A stretch of DNA of 64,000 nucleotides from contig OX387605.1 in the NCBI GenBank assembly GCA_947568835.1, positions 21,518,418 to 21,582,417 of the forward strand. Direction: 5' to 3'. The notes below the pieces were generated by a model. It worked only from the letters and a program-made list of their open reading frames with translations, searched no databases and was not told the DNA's origin. Each line of letters opens with the position of its first letter. Within the stretch, counting starts at the first letter, position 1. Made by a program: the position numbers and the translations under genes. Positions 35,342-48,000 of this stretch are shown here, piece after piece. The DNA comes from Protonemura montana. Lineage: Eukaryota; Arthropoda; Insecta; Plecoptera; Nemouridae.

Positions 35342-35983
35342 TTTTTATTTTGAATTTCATAAATTGGCGACTTGACTGAATTATTATCGACAATTTTCAT
35401 CAGGTGTTCAGTAATAAATCCTCTTACATGCAGTTGTCCACGTAGATCTGTTATATGGTCATCGTCTGGGGTGCCGGACGACGATTCCTGACTCCTGCAA
35501 CTTTTGTCTGGAACAAATTTCTGTTGAAGGGATGGCGATAAAATAATCAAAAGAATACTTTTGAAATATTTTCTATCAAGTTATTTGTAGAATATATATA
35601 CCTCTCCATTTACAAGTTAACTGCTTGGCTTCAAAACCTATCAGATTTTGTTCTGTGGACAGGATGGTAGTGAGGGGTTTCCTGATATTTCGAGTAAAAC
35701 AATGGCCGGGGTCTGTGTCAGCATAGCAGTACTCGGATCAGCCGAGCCAGTGCGATGACGAGCATCTGGCGGCGGCGTTTTTTTTCAACTACACGTGGTC
35801 ATGTTGGTACTGGTCATAACTCTTATGAGTCGACCAATTTCAAGACACCATATTCGTAACCCGGCGCCACCACTAGGTGGCAGTTGTTCTGCTAGGTGAA
35901 CGATCTGGGAGCTTTGAGTAATCGAAAATAAAAAACTCTGAAAATATATTTAATGCTGCTGATTCGGATTCTACTTTCGAAGT

Positions 35984-36050
35984 AGGTAACTCGAGCTGTG
36001 AAGCCGCCCGGTCGATGTGGTGAAAGGTCTACGATCGGATCCCGGCCAAG
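35984..36050 (+). repeat. Weak tRNA-like sequence
   Basis: GATCGGATCCCGGCC at the 3' end resembles a B-box with one wrong base; the 5' half is not a clear A-box. It is listed because it lies among better examples. Confidence 0.25.
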
Positions 36051-36727
36051 GAATGGTAGTATTAAATATTTTTTACAGGCGTATCAATATCCGGGTTACC
36101 GACCGAAGTCCAGCATTGATTGATCGAGTACATTTGCATTGAGAACAGATTGCGCTGGGAGTCACCGTGCGTCTTAACACGACTGCGTGTTCGGTGAAAC
36201 TATATAGATAAGAGTATATGGGAGCTCCATGGAAACGCATCGGGCTAAGACTGGCTTTGAGCTGCAGTTAGGCTGTAAAGCTTGCATTCACGTTAGCTTG
36301 TTGCAAACGGTGGAAGTCTATATTTTTGAGTTGTCGAGCGCTTCTGCACTGCTAGGTGTGGCGATCTAGTACCTCTGCACAGGTTGATATGGTGACCAGG
36401 TCTAGCTCTTGCTTGCGAGGACGAATATTAATTGTCCGTGATTTTTTAATATGCTTTCACATTACCAGAGAGTGTGGTCAACGTCATGTAGAATGTAGTC
36501 AGCGGGTTTTCAAAAATGAAATTCAAATACGTTCATCTTCCTCACCGATGCATGGCCGTCTGCGTGGCGTGTCGGTACTGTCGCTGCTTCGGTAAAGTCA
36601 ATGGTATCCGCTACGTGGATCGAACCCACTCGATGGAGGAAGCTTTTGACTGTTGGAATAAAATATCCACCCGTGGTAGCTGTAGTCAGGAGACTTATAC
36701 ATCTCAAAAATGCAGCTGAAACCGTGC

Positions 36728-36818
36728 ATCAGCGTGGTCGTGCGGTTTAAGGCATTGAATTCGTCGATCACATGGTCATGCGATTGCTGAATGAGCGAGT
36801 TCGAATCACGTTCGTTCC
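36728..36818 (+). repeat. tRNA-derived sequence, Ser/Leu-like spacing
   Basis: A-box TGGTCGTGCGG at 36735 and B-box GTTCGAATC at 36799 are 64 bases apart, as in tRNAs with a long variable arm. It is related to the copy at 37352 through the ending CGTTCCAA. T-arm pairing is broken, so it is not a working tRNA. Confidence 0.5.
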
Positions 36819-36870
36819 AAGGCGAAGTCTCGCAATACATTTTTTTTTTGGGCGTATAGTTTAGACAGTA

Positions 36871-36925
36871 GCAAAATTGGCGGGCGCTCCTGGCGCTTCG
36901 CGCCAGTCGCGCCCGCCAATTTTGC
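36871..36925. repeat. 55-nt near-perfect hairpin
   Basis: A 17-bp stem (GCAAAATTGGCGGGCGC against its exact complement) surrounds a TC/TC mismatch, then a 7-bp stem CTGGCGC/GCGCCAG and a TTC loop. All 48 stem bases pair. It is much more GC-rich than its neighbourhood. Confidence 0.9.
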
Positions 36926-37145
36926 GGGCCGTTCCCACGACCCCAAACCCCACCTATACCCCGTGCGCAGCTCCTAAGTCTAGCATCAAGTATATAGGAA
37001 CATGGGAACTAGAGTTAAGTACAAAACTAGCACCAGAGCCACCTGTTGGCAGAAATAGGTACTACACTCTGGACTTATAATAATTTTTCATATTTGGTCA
37101 AGTATTATCTAGTTCGATGATAAGAAACCAAAAGCAAGATATGCC

Positions 37146-37212
37146 GGTAATCGAACGCATTACCCCCACGACAAGAGGCACAGCGCTTACCACAGAGCTA
37201 CGCTCTACGGGA
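37146..37212 (-). repeat. tRNA-derived sequence, Asp-like anticodon loop
   Basis: The minus strand reads TAGCTCTGTGGTAAGCGC (A-box and D-arm) and later GCGTTCGATTACCGG (B-box). An anticodon stem CCTC/GGGG with loop TTGTCGT would place GTC at 34-36. The acceptor stem and T-stem are broken. Confidence 0.45.
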
Positions 37213-37351
37213 CATACTTACGGGAAATAAACCAACTAAACGCCAACGATATAATTCTCGATCGAAGGAACCAATATCTCTTCCAATTGCCAACATGCTT
37301 CTCTTCTTCATAGTTTAGCAATTTAAAATTACAAAAAAAAACATGTAGTTA

Positions 37352-37431
37352 CTTCAGTCTTCGTGGTCGAGCGGTGAACGTATCCGAATGCTGAGTGGAG
37401 TGATGCTCCTGTTCGATTCCCATCGTTCCAA
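37352..37431 (+). repeat. tRNA-derived sequence followed by T21
   Basis: A-box TGGTCGAGCGG at 37364, B-box GTTCGATTCC at 37411, then a run of 21 T at 37432-37452. It is the same family as 36728-36818. Confidence 0.5.
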
Positions 37432-37452
37432 TTTTTTTTTTTTTTTTTTTTC

Positions 37453-40400
37453 TTCGTAATAAGTTGTATGGTCAAATGGCTGAACGACATCAATCGTTTA
37501 GAAAATTCCAGTGACAGCGCCGAGAAAGAGGGAATTGCCCCTGCATAGTTGCTACTTGCTAGGGTAACCGTTTAGCAAGATCAAGCGCGATGATTACAGC
37601 CCGACTGGAGGAACGCCAGTCGAACTCCGTTGCTTACCGATAGGTCCTCCTGGTTCTCTCATTTGAAAATGGTTCACCGAACATGCAGTCGTGTTAAGTC
37701 TCATCGTGACCCCCAGCGCAATCTGTTGGATATTAAGTTGGAAATATTGAATATTAAGATATTTATGGATATTTTATTAGATATGAGTATTTTATATTGG
37801 ATATTTGTAATGAGCATACGAAAATATAAAACTCGGAAAATATCGTAGTACATTTATCTTCTATCTATTTACTTTACTCTTTTCTCTGTGAAAAATTCAA
37901 GGAGGTACCCCCCCCCCCCCTTCATTTTCGAGCAAATAATAAAAAAAAAAAAATTTTTAATGTTAGCCTTTTTTGTTCGGGGCTGGGCGTTTTGTTTGTA
38001 GTGGCACAATAGACCTACGGCATGAGTGGTGATGGCAATAGCAAAAAGGTCTTTTTATGCCTTAGATTGCCATTATACCTTTATTTTAATCAGCATTTTT
38101 AACGTCAAAATTATTGATTTGAAAACCACGATTGTCCGCCAGATTTTCCCTGCCCTGTCGCTTCGATAAGTCAGTTGGGTAAGTAACACTGGTTCGCGTC
38201 GAGTACCTTGTGAGAGGAACAAAAGGAATTCCTCTTTCACCGTTGCCTCGGGGACACTTTATGTTTCCTATGCATAGAGAAACTAATTCGCCCTAATTTG
38301 TGACAGCAACTGAAGGGATGACATTATTGCTGTTGATTATATGCTATCACGATTTTTTAACATAAAACTGAAAAAAGCCGTCATCCAGAAAACCACCTAT
38401 TTTTCGATGTATTTTTTTTTTTTTTTTTTAGAAAATGCAGAAAAAAAACATCTCAAAGATTAAAATTGAAGTTTATAGCATAAAATTAAAGAACCTGAGT
38501 GAGCCTGATTTTAAATGTCTCTTCAAATTAAAAGGAACCATCTTCCTCGTTTCTTTAAAACAGTCGATACCTAACACTAAACATTAGAATCGATTTGGTA
38601 TCGTCTCACACAAGTAGTTTTGTCAAGCCAGCTTGAAACTGATGAAGATAACGGTTGCTCCCCGTTTCTAAAAATAGCACACCGTTTTCGCTTCCTGGCA
38701 ATCGTTAGTCCGTTGACAGGCTCACAAATACTGCATTTTCCGATACGCACCTCATGTAGTTGCTTGGTGTGCCACTAAATCCTATGCTAATGCTACCCGC
38801 CAGTACCCCAAACGACTGCTGCGATCATGTCCAGAAAACCGGCAGAAAACATAACATAGACTATACGGCTCTACCCTACCCATTCATTTCTCTAAGGTAA
38901 AACTGGGATGGAAATATTTTGATAAGCGTCGAAGAGCGCCTGCCCAAACCCCGGGCTCGTACGGTACCAGTAGGTATATACCCACCACACAAGCGTGGGG
39001 GAATGAAGACCAATCATTTTCATTAGCTCATTTCGTAGAACACTTTGACAACAAAGTGGGAGGGAGTATAACCGAAGATGAAGAGAGCCATGGAGCACGA
39101 GGATAATAATATGAAGGAGCTGCATACTAGGGGATGGTTATATAGCTCTTACAGGACATTTGGGCTCGCTCAATGGGATAGCGGAGCAGGGCAGGGTGCA
39201 AGCCAGCAGGGGAGAAACATTTGGCGGAACGACAAGCAATTTTTCTTCTCGACTTTCATAAACCTTGCTCCGCAAGCTTTTATCCCCGTGTATTAAGGGT
39301 GGTATGTGTGCACTGGAAGATCTAGAGGGGTTGATTGTTGTCTCAGGTTTTGTAATATGGTGCTTCATTGCTGGGTGGTACTCAATCTTTTGATTCGTTA
39401 TATTATTATTATAGCATGAGGCAATTTCGAGGAATGCTCTACGAGTAATGCAAGTCATAAATTACGCTCGGCTTGAGTTATTAATTTTTTATGACAACGC
39501 GAGGGTGAATCCACGCGCTCAGCCACAATTAAAAGCGGAAGTATTTTATAGACGAACTGCGATTTGTGAAAATAATGTGGAGTGATGCATTCAGAGATGG
39601 AAATCTCTGCCATAATGAAAAGAGTGATTTGAATGCACGAAAAAAAAAACTACATCAACAACAACTAGAGTAGAATCATTAAACAATCTCTTTTACACAA
39701 TATATTTAAATTAGAATGCGAGCTCCCCACCCACGCGTCGTTTTCATAACTCAGCGAAACAATTTACGATTCTAATAAAACGACTCAAAGTTGAATAATT
39801 AATTAATTAAATCATCCGTAATTATCTATTCTCATTGTGTAAATGAGAGACGCCTCGTCTAAGATGTGTCTATTATAGTGTTTTCTCCCTTCCTCAGGAG
39901 CACAGAGAATGCTTCTCAGCACGCTCATAAACACTGTACTCACCCCATTATCATCCCAGTCTCTTTGTCTCTCCAAGGGTCTTGTTTTAACGCTGGCATG
40001 TGGCCCGTTTCAAAGGGTTTCCTTGAGGAATACCATCGCAGTACCTTGCGCTGGGTTCCTCTGCGTCGAGCCAAGCTAAGGGTAGAGGGTATCCATTATA
40101 TTACAACATTGTTTGAATATAGCGCCTCGAGCTTTCTTGCCGCTCTAACCTTACTAATTAGCAGCATTACACTGACGTCACGCGCATTTCGCGAAGTTAA
40201 TTACAAATTACTTTAATAGAGCAAGGATTTAATGAGGCTAGGACCTTCAATTACTTAACTTCTTCCTCCTTCGCTACCCCGGAGCCACGTTCGCGGGGTT
40301 TGCGATATCTTTAGCTCGCTTCTTGCTGATAAAGTCGGGGCACACTCAACTTGTGCCGGTACGGATCGTGATTGGAATCCGAGATCGAGGTGTGTTGACA

Positions 40401-41749
40401 GTGAAAGATTTGCGTTCGTGTAATGGGGTTTCAAAGCAGCTGGATAGGTCTCGGGGCTTCGTCGGTGATGGGGAAACTAAAATGGCTATGATTGTACGAA
40501 ACGTTCAGAATCAATTGGTATTATAAATTTATTTTCTGGGTTGTTTCATTCCCCAAAAATTCTTTAGCTCGAGTAAGTAGCTATCTAATATCCAGCGTAT
40601 TTTTGGTAAACTCTTGTGACACATTCGACTGCTTAATCGGTTTTAATTCTGACTCAGTGTCTTAGTTGTAGACGTATGATTAAGCATGAAATAAGCACGG
40701 ACTGAAAACGATAGTCGAATGTTTCCACGCATTGCACAAACAATGCCAATGTACCTTGGCAGAAATGTGGAGATTTTGCTAATCAAGCCAGCACGTTGAC
40801 TTACCCTAGGTTGATATAAATTATAAGAGCATAGATAGCATTGTTCTTTCTCTGTCTGGGTTCCCGCGTTCCGGGTCCGGAAACAAAAGATGTTCGGAAT
40901 TGCCAGTCGTTTTCAATCGTATATAAAGCTGGAGGAACTTGGTGCACTCATATAAGAAGGAGCTCGTCGTGTTCCTTGCAGGAGCCGAGGAACGGGAACA
41001 GCCCCATCCCTTTCATTTGTAGAATGCAATTTAAAAGTTTTACTACGGATAGAGCGTCCCGTTTTTCCCAATGCTTCCTTTTGGGGTTAATTCAAACCTT
41101 CGTCTCTTGGAAGATTCTTGTAGAGATATATACCTTTGTCTCTGTCTTGCTCTTCCTAATAACGAATCTTGTTCTTTGTTTCGCAAGCAAAGGCCATTCA
41201 TATGAAACGTCCGTTCACATGGCCTAAGATGGTCTTTTAGAAAAGTCAATTTTCTCTGGCATTTTATTCTATCCTTTTCTGTACTATGCTTACTAAATTT
41301 CGTACCATAGATTTGTCTCGTCTCTATGTCCATTCAATAAGAAAGAGTCACAGTAACAGAATCAAAATTGAAAAGATCTCTTGAAATAAATCTTGGCGAG
41401 TCAACGTTGCCAATGACATTTTATTTCGCACAAAAAAAACACAAAAAAAAAGTGTTCGTTTTTAATTTAACCCCGTTTAACGTACGACACACCTTTGTAT
41501 GATAGCATTTCACATGCATCACCATTCGCGTTCATTTTCTATTACATACTCCTGCGACTCGAACAAATTTGACGCAAAATTTGATTAAAAATAAACGTCT
41601 AAACCTTTTGGAATCATCAATTAATCACCAAGAGTGGCACATTTAGCTCGAAAAGTAACCCTGCCAACGCAAAGAAACCCAAGGCAATGATTAGTTCAAA
41701 GTCACAGACAGCCCTACCTCAGTAAACCATTCCTACGTCACCCGTCGCC
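37453..41749. other. Intergenic, no recognisable gene
   Basis: AT-rich, with a C13 run at 37908 and T-runs near 38410. Open frames here (up to 116 codons at 39866-40216) resemble nothing known and lack a coding look. Confidence 0.4.
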
Positions 41750-42130
41750 CGCGTCTGAGCGTCGCTAGTCGTGCGCGCGTCGGTGTCGGCGTCGGCGTCG
41801 GCGTCGTCGTATTAAACAGCGTCCCCGTCGCCGCCGCCGGCGCCGCCACGTAAAATCGCGTCCATGTATACGTGGAATGTGAAGCATTTCAATTAATCCA
41901 GCGAATCAAAAGATGTGCCGCCCGGCCCGGTAGCTGGCTGCGCTGCGTCCATGTTGGCTACACCGATGGGGCTGCCATTGCAGCAGGGGACGCCGTCCGT
42001 ACCCGACTCCGATACAAGCGACGCATCCAGGCGCGGTTATACCAGGGATGCACGGACATTTATCACTGTCAACGGACATTCAGTCGCCTGGACCTGGCAA
42101 ATTACCGCGGTGGCTCAATTGAACTAATTT
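41750..42130. other. CpG-rich island with a 70-codon open frame
   Basis: GGCGTC hexamer repeats (41783-41806) and a GCC/GCCGGC block precede a GC-rich plus-strand frame from 41915 to 42127 containing VPDSDTSDASRR. No family is recognised and the frame has no clear splice sites. It could be a first exon, a promoter or a CpG-rich enhancer. Confidence 0.3.
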
Positions 42131-44914
42131 GCTAGCGTAGTTGGTCAGTAACAGGTGAATAGCTGCCGTGATTCGTACGAACTTGATTGAGTCATGACGT
42201 ATATCATTGGTGTTTGCCAATCTTTTGTGACGGGCCGAGTAATATGTACAAAACTGTGAACTGCTAAACCAACTTCTACCCCACCTATGAGCGGAACCAG
42301 CATGTTTTTTTTTTATCAAATCAATTTCAGAACATTTTTCTTTTTAAACTATTTAAATGGAAAATAACCATCTTTCTGCGTGTTCATTGATTTTATGTAA
42401 TTTGTATGTTTTCTTAACCAACTCGTATGTCATTTTTTTGCCATAACCCGTATAACACATTTTTATGTTTTTTTTTAAAGAAAAAATTATTAAATAAACG
42501 TGAGAAAAGCGTAACACGTAGAAGTTTACACACCTCCGTTAACTGAGACGAATAATAACTCCTTGTAGCCTCACCACGACACCCATCCCCCTTTAAAATG
42601 TCACTAATCCACTAAATTTATATTGCGGACGTCACTCATTGCTTCGATCACATGATAGCCGTGACTCTGTTCTCCACCCCCTGATCCGTGTACACAGAGC
42701 GAAACGGTGCCCAAATTGTCACCCATGTGCAATAAATATCCAGCGTAGTTAGCAACGCTCCACTTGTCCATTCGAGTTGGCCCATAGGGTGGGGGGAGGG
42801 CAGGGTGGCAACTCCGGAAGGGGGAGGGTTCATGATGATATTGGTTTATATTGTTGCGACTTGACTTTTTATTAAGAACAGATAAATTAGAGGGGAATGA
42901 ATCTGAATAGAATCCAAGCGACGCAATTGCCGCGCCGACAGGAGATCGCCTCCCGTTTGGAGCAATTATCTCCCTCGGTTCGAAACTGGGAGGGAAATCG
43001 TTGTTACACGAAATTATAACTTGCAATAAACCACCCGCCAGATGCTATGAAGACGCATTTTTTATTACTTGCAAACACTTGGAGACAATTTCATGTTCTT
43101 CTCAGGATTGGAATCATAAATTATTGTGTAGGTATCATTTCTGCACATGTCTCCTGCATATTTAAGCAGTTTGCAAAACGCTTTTCTTAATTATTTCTTA
43201 TAGTACCTTCTGCCACGACTATGTTTGCCCCGTAAAAAGTATTAGCATCGCTAATAGATTCAAGATTTAATTTCAAGTCATAACGCGTCATAATTGGAAT
43301 GCTTCTTACGTATAGCGATCATTTTTCTTCCAACCTCTTGAAGAATAAATCTGCAAGGGAAGCTTGCAAGTTATGGAGAGCGAACGGTGAAGAGGCAATT
43401 TCCCAGCATCTTTGCACTCTCAATAACTTTGCACGAGATTCTCACGAGATTTTCATTTTCATATTAGTCTCTTACTCTTGTATTATTTAGATTCAAGACG
43501 GTAGCTTTCGGCTTAATAAATTCCCTCAACCCCATGAAAAAATAATATTTCATCTCTCGTTTCCATCATGTATAATATTTTATGATGCCTATCTCGAGTT
43601 TCTATGGCAAAAAGAATAATATTCTTACATAAACCCCGCGGTTATTATAATAAAATTGAATCTTGTAGAAGCGAATATATAGCAGCGTCTTCCGCATAAG
43701 ACATATTGTATGCCCAAAGAATGTTATTACATCGTTTCCGGATCGTAGCGAAATGACGATAGCTTGCTGCAACTGCTTTTTAATAAGAGCCCGAATAGAA
43801 ATTCAGTTTCTTGTTGAGAACGTCGCTAACATATGCAATAATGATCCAATAAAAATAATAACAATAATATTCTTTTAACTCACAGTTAAGTTCTTAACTC
43901 ACAGAAACAGCAGACTTTCACTGCATCAGCATGTGATTGTTTTGCCATGGCATTTAATTTAACTCCCACTTTATCTACGAGTTAAGAAAATTGTAATACT
44001 GGGCCTTAATGACTATTTCCGTGAAACGGGGAGGACTACCCCTATCAGTCGGGCTAAACCGGTGTTGTTTCCTATGTCATCCTTCTTATTCGGATGCTGT
44101 AACCTCTGGGCACTTGAATTAGGAAAATAATACAGATTGAGTTTCAAAGGAACATGGAAAATCTTTCAACAAAAATCTCTCTTGTGTATATACTTTCTTT
44201 AAGATATTTATTTATTTACAAACAAATACTGTTGTACAGGATGACTTAAGTTACATTTGTATTTACATTGCATTATTTGATCAGTCCAATAAAATTTTAA
44301 ATATATTTACACGATATATACATTTAATCCAAAGCATTGTTTTATAACACTTATACTACACCATGGCAAAAAAAGAACACGAGCTGGCACCCATTAAGAT
44401 GCCACCAATTATTTACAAAGATGTTCGATTTGGCAGAAATGTTCACTGTCCATAAAATAGTATAAATCCGCTCGTTATCCAAAGTTTTAGTTTGTAACAA
44501 TAGAAATATTTGCCAACCCCATAAAGAACAACTGAGCTTATACCTGCAGCGTTGTGCGCCATATCATGACCCCATTAAATTTGTCAGCCCCAAACTTTGG
44601 TGTTTCAATTGACTATCTCCCTCGTGCACAGGTATTCAAAGTTCACCATCGTTCCATTGAGCGCGTGTGTAATTCGCTTTGTCGCTAAGAAAGTGGCTTT
44701 TCACAAGTTTCTTCGCGGTTCACCCCGGCTCACACAATGTGTGCCTAGCGTATTCTAAGCGGGCTTAACTCAATTAATATGTTCACCGCGCAATTTACGC
44801 GTCTTCATAGTTTCCAAGTAATAGGTAGTACAAAGGAGAAAACTATTCAAAATTACAGCGCTCTTATACAGACTCAAAGAAGCCAGATAACTAATACACA
44901 ACATAATCGCGCTA
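42131..44914. other. Intergenic, no recognisable gene
   Basis: A 140-codon minus frame at 42604-43026 resembles nothing known. TTTATTTATTTACAAACAAA near 44206 could be the minus-strand 3' tail of a LINE, but no coding remnant is seen beside it. Confidence 0.4.
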
Positions 44915-44920
44915 TTTATT
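44915..44920 (-). terminator. Candidate poly(A) signal of the Not gene
   Basis: AATAAA on the minus strand, 173 bases after the stop codon at 45093. Confidence 0.4.
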
Positions 44921-45092
44921 ATATTAATATCACTTTTGTGGGTTATGTACAACTGTGCTTCATGACACGGCATCGAATTGCGAGCTCATCAAGAGTCGAC
45001 AAAAGGAACGACATCGAACCAAATTTGACGAAAAATTCGTGAACCTTGCGATCCCATATTAAAACTTTCGTTCGGATCAGACGTCGGCCGAA

Positions 45093-48000
45093 CTATGAGG
45101 TGCCGACGCTCGGCGCAAAGCAGATGTCGTCGCCGGAGTTGCTCTCCATGTCGCTGTCCTCAGCCTCGTCACAGACACCACGGTATTGCTGTTGCTGCAG
45201 AGTCTGTTGCTGTTTGATCACTGCCAGCCGCTGTTGCTGCATCTCCAGGTGCTGTTTGCGCCATTTTATGCGTCGGTTTTGGAACCACACTTTCACCTGC
45301 GAACCAGAGGATTTCTTGGTTAGTTTTATTACAACTCAGTGCACTTATTTTGCCTTGGACATTTAACATGGTTTTCGGGATTTTTATTTCATGGTTTTCA
45401 GGAAATTTATTACTTAAAAGCACAAATTTCGAAGTACAAATTTGCTCTAAGTTTTTCGAAAATTTCGACGTTTCAAAAATGTATTGGCTAACTTCCAATA
45501 CTTTATTTAACCCAAAGTACTTAATATGGCACCAACAAACTTTGAATTTGCAACCCGACAGGTATTCACAAATATAGTCTTTGCTTTATTAGAACCCTGA
45601 TTAGAACCACCACATAAAGGTAATCTGTATGAATTTGGTTCCAGCAGCTCTTATACAAAAATTGGTCTCGATGTTTTGAAAGTGATGGTTTTAATAAAAC
45701 ATCGAAGATCCTTATCAATCCATTTTTTTTTCGTAGTATTCAAGTGTGTATTCTTGCTTTTTGGCCGCATAAGAAGATTGGTTTATTTTCTACCTAATTG
45801 TTAAGAAATAAGTAATTAATGTACGTAGCACTATAATAATAATAATAATAATAATAATCCGCCTGTCGTCTCTCTGCACACACAACCCTCGACAGCTCGG
45901 GGTGTTGCTGAACACCCATTCAAAAACCGCACAAGCTCATTAACCAATTCGCGCACACTGAAATAAAATGAACGTCTTCCGAGCACCCACGCTAAGAGCT
46001 AAACGCAATAGATAATAAAATGCTCATTGCACTTAATCTTTTCCTTACCGCCCTACTCGGCTGATCAAAGCGAACACGCTTCTACTTTATAGACCCAATA
46101 AACGGTACTAGCTAACGCCGCGGCTTGACCCGAAAGGTTCCATAGGAGTCGATTGTACGCTGATACAGGTTAACCTGTATCTCAGTAAGTTGTTGCGCGT
46201 GGGCTTAGTATAGTCTCTCTGGTTCAACGTTGTTTGACCCTAAAGGTTGATTACGTCATAGGAGGCGAATAATAATAATAATAATAATAATAATATATTT
46301 ATTGTCTCGGAGATCGCAGGATATAAGACAGTCAACGAAATAGCAAATTACAAAATTACACCAGTACACCAGTATGTGCCAGTGAGTTGAAGCGGGTTGA
46401 TCAAGTTGAGTCTGTGTGGTCCAACGCTGCTTGACCCTAAGGTAGATTACGTCCTAGGAGTCGATTGTAAACTAACCTGTGTCTCAGTGAGTTGTTGCGA
46501 GAGTATAGTCTCTTGTGCCTCTGTGAGTTGGGTCAAGTGGCTTGACCCTAAAGGTTGACTACGTCATAGGAGGCGATTGTACTAACCTGTGCCTCTGTGA
46601 GTTGCAGCGCATGGGCTAAGTAGAGTCTCTCTGGTCCAACCATATATTGTTGCCGCTCAAATTCAGCTTCCAACCGTTCCAGTTGCTCGGGTGTGAATAT
46701 GGTACGCACTCGCTTTGACTTGCCGCTCTTTTTGCTCGCGGAATTCGTTAGGACGTCTACTGATTTGTCTGAAAGAGAGAAATAATATTAGTTAGAATGA
46801 CAAAAAAGTTGGTTTAGCCATGGAGATGTAGTACAAAAATCGAGTTTGAATATCTTCATGATAGTTTTATGTCTATGACCTTTTTACTTGTGTGCAATCG
46901 ACTACAACAATGAGAACTGGTGCACAACCACAACTACAACTCAATTGCTTTTCATGTACGTTGGACCAGATTTAAAAAAAAATTATAATATACCTACATC
47001 ATAAACAATAAAATAGGTAAATAAATACTCCAGTTAAATACAACCTATCATTATTGAAACCAGAAACCTTTCGTGTAAAATAATTGTCAAATTGTTTAGA
47101 ATTATTCGACTGGCACGCGCCACGAGAGGCAAATGTGCGGAGAGGCAGCTGCCGAAAGCCTCCCCAAAGATGAAGGGGTTGATGAAACACAAAGAACATG
47201 TTTCAAATTATGCTAATTATCGCTGGTGGCATCAGCTAGAAAGCTCAGTGGCCTGAACACAGTCGCATTCAACGGGTGATGCTTCGACACCTCGCTACAT
47301 ACGCGATTATTGTTGTCACGCACAAATGCAATTATTGCGTTATATGCAATTGATGTTTAATTTAGATTAATTTCCAATGATCCATTCGATTGACACAAAG
47401 GCAACAACGTCCACGTTCAACCACAAGCCCAATGCAGTCACAATGCAAATATTATTGATGTCTTCGTACCAATTAATAATAATCTAATTATCACACCTCA
47501 ATAAACTCAAATGATCTCTGTGATATATTTCAAGTTATGAATAATAATTAATTGGTTTAATATTTATTATCTGGCGCAGGCATTTTGAAAATATAGTTAT
47601 AGTATCGCATGCAACAACTTCTATAAAATAGGGTGACCAGTGAACATTTTCCACGGTTTAAAAAGTCTGTTTTGTTCGCCTAGCGTGATTTATTTGCAAT
47701 GGCATTGTATACTGCTCGATTCAAATCGAACTGAAGCACATTACTTTCATTATAAACTCACATGAAGAAGGTAGCAGAGTATCGAACCTAAATTGGAAAA
47801 TCAGCGTACTAAGTCTCTGTTCCAAAAACCCCATAAAATCAACCGGTGTGCCTGCAAATCGACACCATCATTAATCTGGGCTCTTATTGCACCTAGGAAA
47901 GCTTCTTCATTCGAAAAGGAGCCAGCGTTTTTGTATCGAATTATGCCCCAAATTCGACCTCAATTAGAAACTTGACCACGTAGATATACAGCTTTATGGC

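Larger units (their letters stand above)
34226..36870. other. Intergenic with several tRNA-like sequences
   Basis: No gene is recognised. tRNA-like sequences are listed separately. A palindromic CCACTAGGTGGCAG at 35870-35883 fits the core of CTCF sites. Confidence 0.4.

Noticed and set aside
37146-37212. Possible functional tRNA-Asp gene
   Set aside because: T-stem and acceptor stem do not pair and the B-box position after the loop is A instead of C.
42604-43026. 140-codon minus-strand open frame
   Set aside because: Composition follows the surrounding sequence and no family is recognised.
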